Below are positions 58,201 to 64,000 of a stretch of DNA of 64,000 bases, one piece after another. The translations under genes and the position numbers were made by a program. The notes beneath the pieces were generated by a model. It saw nothing but the letters and a program-made list of their open reading frames with translations. It was not told the origin of the DNA and made no database searches. The stretch spans positions 1-64,000 of the forward strand of contig JAUSMA010000033.1 in the NCBI GenBank assembly GCA_030645475.1. The letters run 5' to 3'. Each line of letters begins with the position of its first letter. Position 1 is the stretch's first letter. The DNA comes from Nitrospirota bacterium. Lineage in GTDB: Bacteria; Nitrospirota; Nitrospiria; Nitrospirales; Nitrospiraceae.

Positions 58201-58292
58201 ACGACTGCACCAGTCTGCAGTAGCAGGCATAACCAAACTGAGGCCGGGAGCCACTGCGTCACAGGATGACCTGCTGAGATGCGGTGGCGCAA
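55290..58292 (-). CDS. Secreted WD40-like/caspase (peptidase C14) protein
   Basis: 1000 aa. N-terminal signal-like helix (about 12-38). Residues about 60-600 are WD40-like beta-propeller repeats (LRISTDEQNRYLATVSLDKTVRIW, VAISPNGLTIACGG, ASFSPDGNTLAVGF). About 650-740 is an immunoglobulin-like stretch (PPTASITAPTLNAQLNQEEI). The C-terminal caspase domain (about 750-1000) has the His-Cys dyad: H832 in VYLAGHGES and C885 in LLLMDACKSG. Caspase-like proteases cut after basic residues or Asp; role here unknown. 12 bp after the partner lipoprotein gene, so likely one operon. Confidence 0.88.
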   Translation of the reverse strand: MRHRISAGHPVTQWLPASVWLCLLLQTGAVVQSIPSGWAASPTQPGPPPSSPPLLRIEAGRHTSSILRISTDEQNRYLATVSLDKTVRIWGLPKLELQSVLRPPIGNGIKGTLYAVAISPNGLTIACGGVEGEVLIFDRETGRLTNRLQGFPNIINHLAYSRDGRWLVIALGGQQGIRLYDTKTYTQVDQDSAYAAASHYAEFSHDGRLITVSDDGHLRLYELGATSTSPLMLIGKRKLAGDRPRSASFSPDGNTLAVGFVDHPRVDLVSGKDLTALTSLPTSKVDEDQYFISVAWSGDGQSLYAAGSYQERGKTGHARGTTFIRRWAIGANRTFQDYPVAEGSIEQLLSLKNGDVIFASHDPALGAIDSSGIRTQYLGRPIPDFRGMGEDFMISEDAAIVKFAYNRGKSFTLFSLPARSFTQDPPPGLVLHGPDRGEPTFTMFGLLGDDKKDLRITDWHDSPTPRLNGRPLPLQPGELSRSLAIAPDQDSFLLGTESKLRLFARDGTPRWHISVPGIAWNVTISKNGRLAVAALGDGTVRWFRLQDGQELLALYPHTDRKRWIVWTPKGYFDAETDAEALIGWHLNRGSNREAEFYDASHFFEQFYHPELVARVLRTTEADTAALQYFGQQERVNLAVGFTSPPTASITAPTLNAQLNQEEIDVTVTAEDQGGGIGEIRLYHNDKLVGTDTRGVAVTADTAVRKQRTLPFHIRLVQGENSLRAVAISTARIEGKSVELRMTFHGPQKQAVLHLIAVGINQYQNSALNLNFAQPDAAGILKFFSASSSSLFRTVKITELFNNGATKTELLTKLQSLKGTAPEDVVIVYLAGHGESVGADWYFLPHEVVYPERPEEIRLKGISSQEIKDLVMQIGAKKVLLLMDACKSGFALQAFSARGVDERQALAQLARANGVHIVAASTKDQFASEVQELGHGVFTYTLLEGLQGQADGSPKDGIVTVRELLAFVEARLPELSLKFKTERQYPVAESRGMDFPIAAIK

Positions 58293-58304
58293 CGACCGAC
58301 AGAC

Positions 58305-58955
58305 TTATTTAATCGAAAACGTGGCTGTGGCTGCAGCGTTTTTGTCATCAATGGCGACGGTGGTTAAGACTTGGTAGTTGCCGGATTTGGCTTCACGGGA
58401 GATGGGATATTCCCAGGTAATGTTCTGCACGCCCTGCTCCAGCTGAATTTCAGCTTTTTGTGTGTCCACAACTGTTCCGTTGTAACGGATCTCACGTGTT
58501 TCCTTGATGGTCGCCTTGCTTTCGTCTGGTCTGAGGATGGTGTACTTGGCATTGATCTTTACGGAGTCCCCCTGTTTGACAACAGAAGGCGATGCCAGTG
58601 CGTCGCTGATCGTCAGAATGTTGCCTTGTTCGGGGCGATACCCAACGGAGGCCGTCGTTTGAGTCCGATCGCGCTCTCGTTTGGCGTAGTAGTTTCCAAT
58701 CAACCCACCGGATACGAGGCCGACCGTCCCCCCGATGATGGCTCCTTTTTTCTTCCCGGCCAGGCCACCAATCGTCGCGCCTGCTGTGCCGCCGGCGAGG
58801 CTGCCGATCAGCGCTTCCTTGTTCTCAAGCATCTTCTCTTTTGTGCTTTCTGTGAGTGCGTCCAGGGTGTCGCATGCCGTGGTCGCGAGCATCAGCAGGC
58901 TGAGGAGGAGGGACACAAGAGCTCGGCAAGGAAACATGGTCGTGATGAACATCAT
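58305..58955 (-). CDS. Glycine-zipper lipoprotein
   Basis: 216 aa. Lipoprotein signal with lipid Cys28 (LMLATTACDT). Residues about 48-85 are a glycine-zipper membrane segment (SLAGGTAGATIGGLAGKKKGAIIGGTVGLVSGG). A C-terminal beta domain (about 105-216) is immunoglobulin-like with YPISREAKSGNYQVLTTVAID. AAAGG precedes the ATG. First gene of a two-gene unit with the caspase protein; the promoter is at 59004-59031. Glycine-zipper proteins can insert into or permeabilise membranes. Confidence 0.8.
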   Translation of the reverse strand: MMFITTMFPCRALVSLLLSLLMLATTACDTLDALTESTKEKMLENKEALIGSLAGGTAGATIGGLAGKKKGAIIGGTVGLVSGGLIGNYYAKRERDRTQTTASVGYRPEQGNILTISDALASPSVVKQGDSVKINAKYTILRPDESKATIKETREIRYNGTVVDTQKAEIQLEQGVQNITWEYPISREAKSGNYQVLTTVAIDDKNAAATATFSIK

Positions 58956-59445
58956 CTACCTTTCCCGGTTAGGTCGGTCGGGATATGCAACGTATCGCGG
59001 TCAAGTATAACATGGGTATGAGTTGGATCAATGATGGAGAGGCGTTCATCTGCGTAAATAATCGCTCGCACCCTGCTTCATTTGATAGGGTAGATCCCGG
59101 ATGCAAGATTAGGCCTTTCTTTGTGAGGCTTCCTTCACCTGCTGGTTTGCCGTGGCAGTCTTGGACGCGGCTATCTCGTCCTCGGTAACGAGTGACGGAG
59201 GGGGTGGCTAGGGTCATTTCCTTTCCGGACAGTTTCTGTGCTAACAGAGCATGTGAAGTCAGTTCTGCCTGGCTGATGCGCAGACATGTGGGAATTTAGA
59301 TTCCAGGCCGGTATAATCTCTCGCGTGATCGGGACTTGACGCAAGCAGCTCAAAAGGTTCACAAATACCTCCAAGAGAACACGCCGGGAACACTAGCCGA
59401 GACCGTTGCTAACTACTCTTCACGTAAGTGATTGATAAATAGTGT
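58956..59445. other. 490-bp gap, promoter region
   Basis: No convincing gene. It holds the promoter of the lipoprotein/caspase pair (59004-59031) and a TATAAT on the plus strand at 59312-59317 without a clear -35. Nothing else recognised. Confidence 0.5.
59004..59031 (-). promoter_or_regulatory. Promoter for the lipoprotein/caspase operon
   Basis: Minus strand TTGATC (59026-59031), 16-base spacer, TATACT (59004-59009), about 50 bp before the lipoprotein start. Good match. Confidence 0.6.
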
Positions 59446-59522
<77 letters not shown>

Positions 59523-59537
59523 TAGGGTTTCCTACTC

Positions 59538-62495
59538 ATGCGTTGGCTGTTTCGTCCTTCCCGTCTTGCGATCCTTGCCCTGGGCTTGGTGCTTTGCTAC
59601 ACGCTGGTTGGATTTTTTCTCCTTCCTTACCTCATCAAGGCATATGCCATCCCTACTCTTGCCGAGACGCTTCACCGTCCAGTGCTGGTGAAGGAGGTGG
59701 AGCTCAATCCCTTTGCGCTGTCGATTCGAGTAACGGGCTTCGAAGTTCGAGAGCCGGATCAATCCGCCTTGCTGGGGTTCGAGGAGTTCTTCGTTAACTT
59801 CGAGATCAGCTCCCTCATCCGCCAGGCCTATGTGTTCGATACCATTCGCCTCACCGTGCCGTATGTCTCTGCACGAGTGTCTAAAGAGGGTCGCTTGAAT
59901 TTGACGGAACTGGTCCCTCCGGCCAATGGGCCAGGGGCTGCACCGGCAACGAAGGATTCAACTGCCCCCTCTGCCATTCCCGCCGTGCAGATTGGCCATC
60001 TTGAAATCGCGCAGGGGATCGTGGAGTTTTACGATGAGTCGAAGGAGAAGCCGGTCTCGATGGAGATCTTGCCCCTCGGCATTGTCTTGAAGAATTTTCA
60101 TACCAAGCCGGGCGGGGACAATACCTATGCCTTTATGGCCGAGTTGGGAACAGGGCAAATCCTGGATTGGAAAGGAACGGTGTCTCTTGAGCCGATTCGC
60201 TCCGAGGGGACCGTTTCGCTGGTCGGGGTGAAGATTCCGACCTTCTTCCAGCATGTGCAGGACCAGTTCAACTTTGATATTCCCAGTGGCACGATCGAGG
60301 CGAAGGGTCAGTACCTGTTCGATACGGGGACTTCTCCTGTCACGCTGGTGCTATCCGATACCACGGTACATGTCCGAGACATCCTCCTTGTCGAGAAGGG
60401 CGATGCTGACCCAGTGATTATGATTCCCTCGCTGGATCTCGACGGCATTCATCTCGATCTTTGTGCGCGAACAGTAACGATCTCCCGCATCGCGATGGCC
60501 AACGGCTCGGACCGAGCCTGGCGGAATCCCGATGGGTCGATCAATCTGCAATCGCTCTTTACTCCGGTGACGAGCGATTCGTCCACGCCCCCGACTGCGA
60601 CTCCTCGGGCCAAGACCCCTGCGTCTCAAGCCGTCGATGAGAAGCCCTGGTCGCTATCCATCAAGGAGGTGGGGGTGACCAACCATTCCATTCATTTTGA
60701 GGATCGTTCGCTCACGCTGCCGGTGCGCGTGAACGTAACCGGTCTCTCGGCCAAGACCCATGACTTTGAGTTTCCGATCACGAAGCCCATTCCTCTGACT
60801 CTGGAGCATCTGCTCAATGACACGGGTAAGGTGGCGGTCGATGGACAGATTATTGTGAAGCCCTTCCAGCTCGATCTATCCCTGGCCCTCAAGAATATTG
60901 AGCTCCAGCCCTTTCAGCCCTATGTCGAGCAGTTCGCACGCGTTGCGGTAGATTCCGGGGCGATCGATCTGGACGGACAGATTCATCTGGCCGTGGAGCA
61001 TCCGAAGGCGCCCTTGATGACATTCCGCGGGAACCTCGGCGTGAAAGCGTTGGCCATTGCCGACCGCGATCAGGGTTCGCCAGTTGTATCCTGGAAGCAG
61101 TTCCACCTGAGGCAGCTTGCGCTAGCGGTTGATCCCACCATGGTCAGCATCGAGGAGGTGGGACTCGAGCAGCCGATGATTCACTTGGCTGTTCTGCCCG
61201 ATGGGCAGCTCAATCTGAAGGCGTTGCTTCCGCAGGCCGATGCGGCCACTCCTCCCTCTGCGCCGGAGGCCGAGCCGGCGAGGACGAAGAAAGGCCCCTC
61301 TCCATCGATTGCCATCAAGACGGTGAAGCTGTTGAAGGGGGCTGTCAGCTTTCGAGACGAATCGATGACGCCGACGGTCCAAACCGGGCTGTACGATCTC
61401 ACTGGCACGATCAAAGGCTTATCGTCGAAACAGCTCGCCAAAGCCGATGTGGAATTAGCCGCCAACGTGGACAGGGTTGCACCGTTGAAGATCGTCGGGA
61501 CCATCAACCCATTGATCGAGAACGCCATGACGGATCTCACGGTAACGCTTGGAGGGATGGACTTGACCGCGGAGAGTCCCTACAGCGGTAAGTATGTGGG
61601 GTATGGATTGTCCAAGGGGAAGCTCTCACTCGATTTAAAATATAAGGTTTCTCAACAACAACTTGAAGCCGAGAACAAGGTCTTGATCGATCAACTGACG
61701 TTTGGGGAGAAGGTTGAGAGTCCTGATGCCACCTCGCTGCCTGTGCCCTTCGCGGTCGCACTGCTGAAGGATCGCAAGGGGCGGATCGAGATCGATCTGC
61801 CGATTCGCGGCGATCTCAAAGACCCCGACTTCAAGTACGGCAAGGTGGTGGTTTCAACCTTGCTGAATATCCTGGGCAAGCTGGTGACCTCTCCGTTTGC
61901 GCTCATGGGAAAACTGATTCCAGGTGGTGGCGACGCTGAAGAGCTGCAATATTTCGAGTTTGACTCTGGTGCTGCCGTGCCGCTTCCGGCAGAACTCAAG
62001 AAAGTCGAAGCCATTACGAAGGGGCTTGAGGAACGGCCTGGTTTGCGTCTGGAGATCACTGGTACGGCCGATCCAGTTCGAGATCGAAAAGAACTCGGTC
62101 TTCAGAAACTTAAGGCGCAGTTGCTCGCGAGATGGCGGCAGGGGAAAGGCACCTCAAAGGATGCGGACCTGCCGATGCTTGAAGAGGAACGATTGATCAA
62201 GGACCTGTACGATCAGCAGCGCAGCCAGCAGCCGGTCCCTGCGCCGGCTATGGCCACTGACCCTGCGCTGAAGCCGCCGACAATCGATGACATGCGGCAG
62301 CAGCTTGTTGCGGCCATCGCGGTTTCTGACTCGGATCTTCGAGCCTTAGCGCAACAACGGGCCGATCAGTTACGCGGACAGTTTACCGGTGAGGGGAAGC
62401 TTGCCGTCGAACGTGTGTTCTTGACTGAAGTCGATCTGGCGGCCTCGGATCACGACAGGGTCAGAAGTCGATTGAATATCACGGCTGGACAGTAA
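59538..62495 (+). CDS. DUF748-domain, AsmA-like envelope protein
   Basis: 985 aa. One N-terminal membrane helix (about 10-32), then long repeated beta segments. DUF748 hallmarks: LPYLIKAYAIPTLAETLHRPVLVKEVELNPFALSIRVTGFEV at the N-terminus, and later VDGQI, DGQLNLKALLPQ and YSGKYVGYGLSKGKLSLDLKYK. The last third has YFEFDSGAAVPLPAELKKVEAI, an OmpA-like motif. DUF748 proteins belong to the AsmA/TamB group that bridges inner and outer membranes and may move lipids. 15 bp after tRNA-Arg. Confidence 0.9.
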   Translation: MRWLFRPSRLAILALGLVLCYTLVGFFLLPYLIKAYAIPTLAETLHRPVLVKEVELNPFALSIRVTGFEVREPDQSALLGFEEFFVNFEISSLIRQAYVFDTIRLTVPYVSARVSKEGRLNLTELVPPANGPGAAPATKDSTAPSAIPAVQIGHLEIAQGIVEFYDESKEKPVSMEILPLGIVLKNFHTKPGGDNTYAFMAELGTGQILDWKGTVSLEPIRSEGTVSLVGVKIPTFFQHVQDQFNFDIPSGTIEAKGQYLFDTGTSPVTLVLSDTTVHVRDILLVEKGDADPVIMIPSLDLDGIHLDLCARTVTISRIAMANGSDRAWRNPDGSINLQSLFTPVTSDSSTPPTATPRAKTPASQAVDEKPWSLSIKEVGVTNHSIHFEDRSLTLPVRVNVTGLSAKTHDFEFPITKPIPLTLEHLLNDTGKVAVDGQIIVKPFQLDLSLALKNIELQPFQPYVEQFARVAVDSGAIDLDGQIHLAVEHPKAPLMTFRGNLGVKALAIADRDQGSPVVSWKQFHLRQLALAVDPTMVSIEEVGLEQPMIHLAVLPDGQLNLKALLPQADAATPPSAPEAEPARTKKGPSPSIAIKTVKLLKGAVSFRDESMTPTVQTGLYDLTGTIKGLSSKQLAKADVELAANVDRVAPLKIVGTINPLIENAMTDLTVTLGGMDLTAESPYSGKYVGYGLSKGKLSLDLKYKVSQQQLEAENKVLIDQLTFGEKVESPDATSLPVPFAVALLKDRKGRIEIDLPIRGDLKDPDFKYGKVVVSTLLNILGKLVTSPFALMGKLIPGGGDAEELQYFEFDSGAAVPLPAELKKVEAITKGLEERPGLRLEITGTADPVRDRKELGLQKLKAQLLARWRQGKGTSKDADLPMLEEERLIKDLYDQQRSQQPVPAPAMATDPALKPPTIDDMRQQLVAAIAVSDSDLRALAQQRADQLRGQFTGEGKLAVERVFLTEVDLAASDHDRVRSRLNITAGQ

Positions 62496-62589
62496 GCCGT
62501 TGCTCCCCCTTGCACTTGATCTTTGAGAGACAGTATCGTAGAGCCGTTCTGTGAGTCGGCCGGCGTTTTGTGTAACCACGGAGGATATC

Positions 62590-63225
62590 ATGGCAATTCG
62601 ATTAGGCGATGAGGCACCGAATTTTACGGCAGAGACCACCGAAGGGACCATTAACTTTCATGAGTGGCTGGGCGGCGGGTGGGGGATTCTCTTCTCGCAT
62701 CCGAAGGACTATACCCCGGTTTGCACCACCGAGTTGGGAACCGTGGCCAAGATTACGCCCGAGTTCAAGAAGCGCGGCGTAAAAGTCATCGCGGTGAGCG
62801 TCGATCCCCTGGATTCCCACAAGGGCTGGATCAACGATATCAATGAGACGCAGCACACCACGATGAACTATCCCATCATTGCGGATCCGGATAAGAAGGT
62901 CGCGACGCTCTACGACATGATCCACCCCAATGCGCTGGATAACATGACCGTCCGTTCAGTCTTCATCGTTGGGCCGGATAGAAAGGTCAAGCTTACCTTG
63001 ACCTATCCAGCTTCATGTGGCCGGAATTTTGATGAGTTGATGCGAGTGATCGATTCGCTCCAGTTGACCTCGAAGTTCAAAGTCGCCACGCCAGCCAACT
63101 GGAAGGACGGCGAAGATTGCATCATCACCCCGGCTGTGAACGATGCTGAGGCGAAGACGCTGTTCCCCAAGGGCTTCAAGACCGTAAAGCCCTATCTGCG
63201 TTATACGCCACAGCCGAACAAGTAA
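62590..63225 (+). CDS. Peroxiredoxin, Prx6 (1-Cys) type
   Basis: 211 aa. Reduces hydrogen and organic peroxides. Start MAIRLGDEAPNFTAETTEG after GGAGG. Peroxidatic cysteine C45 in DYTPVCTTELG, with the usual FSHPKD before it. Prx6-type landmarks: DSHKGWINDI, NYPIIADPDKKVA and the PASCGRNFDELMRVIDSLQL segment. The second Cys in PASCGRN is family-typical but not a classical resolving site. Single gene, ended by a terminator hairpin. Confidence 0.95.
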   Translation: MAIRLGDEAPNFTAETTEGTINFHEWLGGGWGILFSHPKDYTPVCTTELGTVAKITPEFKKRGVKVIAVSVDPLDSHKGWINDINETQHTTMNYPIIADPDKKVATLYDMIHPNALDNMTVRSVFIVGPDRKVKLTLTYPASCGRNFDELMRVIDSLQLTSKFKVATPANWKDGEDCIITPAVNDAEAKTLFPKGFKTVKPYLRYTPQPNK

Positions 63226-63245
63226 GCAGGAAGTAAGTAGGATCG

Positions 63246-63283
63246 AAGAGCGGGAGAGGCCTGAGGCTTCTCCCGCTCTTTGT
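63246..63283. terminator. Bidirectional terminator between convergent genes
   Basis: Perfect 12-bp stem AAGAGCGGGAGA / TCTCCCGCTCTT (63246-63257, 63269-63280), followed by TTG on plus; the minus side has a TTC run. Lies between the peroxiredoxin and the convergent gene to the right. Confidence 0.75.
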
Positions 63284-63316
63284 CTATGTCCCTTTGGAGC
63301 GCTGTCAGGCTCGGTC

Positions 63317-64000
63317 TTAGACCAGCAGCAACCCAGCGGATCGAACCTTCTTCCATGAGGTACTGCTCAGGAAGGTCTCGAAATCCTTTGCGGTTCCTGG
63401 AAAGGTTGCCTTCGTGTCCCGGAGGAGGGGATAGGGAGATGAGGGGGCGCTGTGAGGTGTTGATCGCTGAATCAGATCGTCCAGCCACTGGGCCTGCTGC
63501 AGGGGGAGCGTCACGGCGTGATCGCTGGTCCGTCCCGGCAGAATGAGTTTCGTTCTTCTTCCGACCGACTCACAGACTGGTTGCCCGCCTAGCCAAACGA
63601 ACCGCCGCTCTGCTCCTGGATCATCTTCAACAACTCGGCTCTTGAGGAGACGCTGCACCCACGTGGAGGAGACGCGTGGCTTAGGTGTGGCATGGTCGAA
63701 CCATTGGCGGACATCAAGAGCAAGGCCTTTTCCTTCCAAGTAATTCAGCATCGATCGCCGCAGTCCTTCACCGAGCCAGTCTGGCGTCTTGCCCTCTCGA
63801 TCCTCATGCTGAAGGTCATTTTCCGCGAAACCCTGAAACTTCGGTCCGAGGATACGCAGACCATGGGCAGCTGGTTTGAGTCCAATCGGACTGTGAGCCG
63901 TCGCGGTGAACCGATGCCAGAAGGCGGATTGCATGAGGTCTGCCGCGACCAATTGACGGACTCGCTCCAGCGAGTCTACGGTTTCTTGGACAGTCTCGGA
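63317..64000 (-). CDS. Partial: probable C-terminal part of a B12-binding radical SAM protein
   Basis: The minus frame is open from the right edge (64000) to the stop at 63317, about 227 residues, with no natural start inside the window; codons at 63950-63952 and 63935-63937 could be internal. Residues near the visible N-terminus read SAFWHRFTATAHSPIGLKP, a motif I associate with the C-terminal region of B12-binding radical SAM enzymes. The CxxxCxxC cluster would be outside the window. The rest, with FQGFAENDLQHEDREGK and WLGEGLRRSMLNY, is not recognised. Family call is tentative. Confidence 0.5.
   Translation of the reverse strand, partial: SETVQETVDSLERVRQLVAADLMQSAFWHRFTATAHSPIGLKPAAHGLRILGPKFQGFAENDLQHEDREGKTPDWLGEGLRRSMLNYLEGKGLALDVRQWFDHATPKPRVSSTWVQRLLKSRVVEDDPGAERRFVWLGGQPVCESVGRRTKLILPGRTSDHAVTLPLQQAQWLDDLIQRSTPHSAPSSPYPLLRDTKATFPGTAKDFETFLSSTSWKKVRSAGLLLV

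Overview
The window looks like a chromosomal segment of a Gram-negative-type, aerobic or facultative bacterium. It is most probably a Nitrospira-like member of the Nitrospirota. This rests on overall protein character and gene order (tandem DUF151 proteins beside rplM-rpsI, a CobA-HemD fusion inside a heme operon, a DUF748/AsmA-like protein, a long mosaic exopolysaccharide cluster) and not on any marker rRNA, which is absent. About 55 genes are packed tightly, many with ATGA or TGATG stop/start overlaps.

Layout. 1-141: the 3' end of an IS30-family transposase. 167-4031, minus strand: translation operon rpsB-tsf-pyrH-frr-alr. 4256-6585, minus: argC-argJ (arginine synthesis). 6669-8532, minus: two DUF151 (bifunctional-nuclease-like) genes followed by rplM-rpsI, with a good promoter in front and a terminator behind. 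8735-11447: a small Fe-trafficking-like protein, tRNA-Leu, an uncharacterised secreted protein with its own consensus promoter and terminator, a TusA-like protein and convergent rsmI. 11510-17960, plus: a heme/siroheme operon (CcsA-like protein, hemA, a zinc-ribbon membrane protein, hemC, cobA-hemD fusion, CBS protein, hemB). 17966-27850, plus: ribF, tilS, hpt, ftsH, folP, glmM, comEC.

28106-53570, plus: a 25-kb exopolysaccharide/surface-glycan locus. It opens with a tiny ribbon-helix-helix-like protein and an HD-GYP protein. Next come a Wza-like export lipoprotein, a Wzz/BY-kinase, an O-antigen-ligase-like polymerase, seven glycosyltransferase genes (one a tandem GT4-GT4 fusion), a Wzx flippase, three methyltransferases, an asparagine synthetase, and a PHP-domain membrane protein. 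It ends with WbqC, a PIG-L deacetylase, a DegT aminotransferase and a WecA/TagO-like initiating transferase. Together these give initiation (WecA-like), sugar modification, elongation, flipping, polymerisation and export: a Wzx/Wzy-type pathway. Two palindromic repeats lie inside this locus: one is read through into coding sequence, the other is a 126-bp MITE-like element.

53614-64000: mtnA, a 361-bp non-coding stretch with hairpins, tRNA-Pro, a secreted WD40-like/caspase protein paired with a glycine-zipper lipoprotein on the minus strand, a 490-bp gap, tRNA-Arg, a DUF748 protein, a 1-Cys-type peroxiredoxin, and the 3' part of a probable B12-type radical SAM gene cut by the right edge. I saw no CRISPR array, prophage, rRNA or origin. 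The strongest candidates for something undescribed are the caspase/lipoprotein pair between two tRNA genes, the PHP membrane protein and GT4-GT4 fusion of the glycan locus, and the two palindromic repeats.
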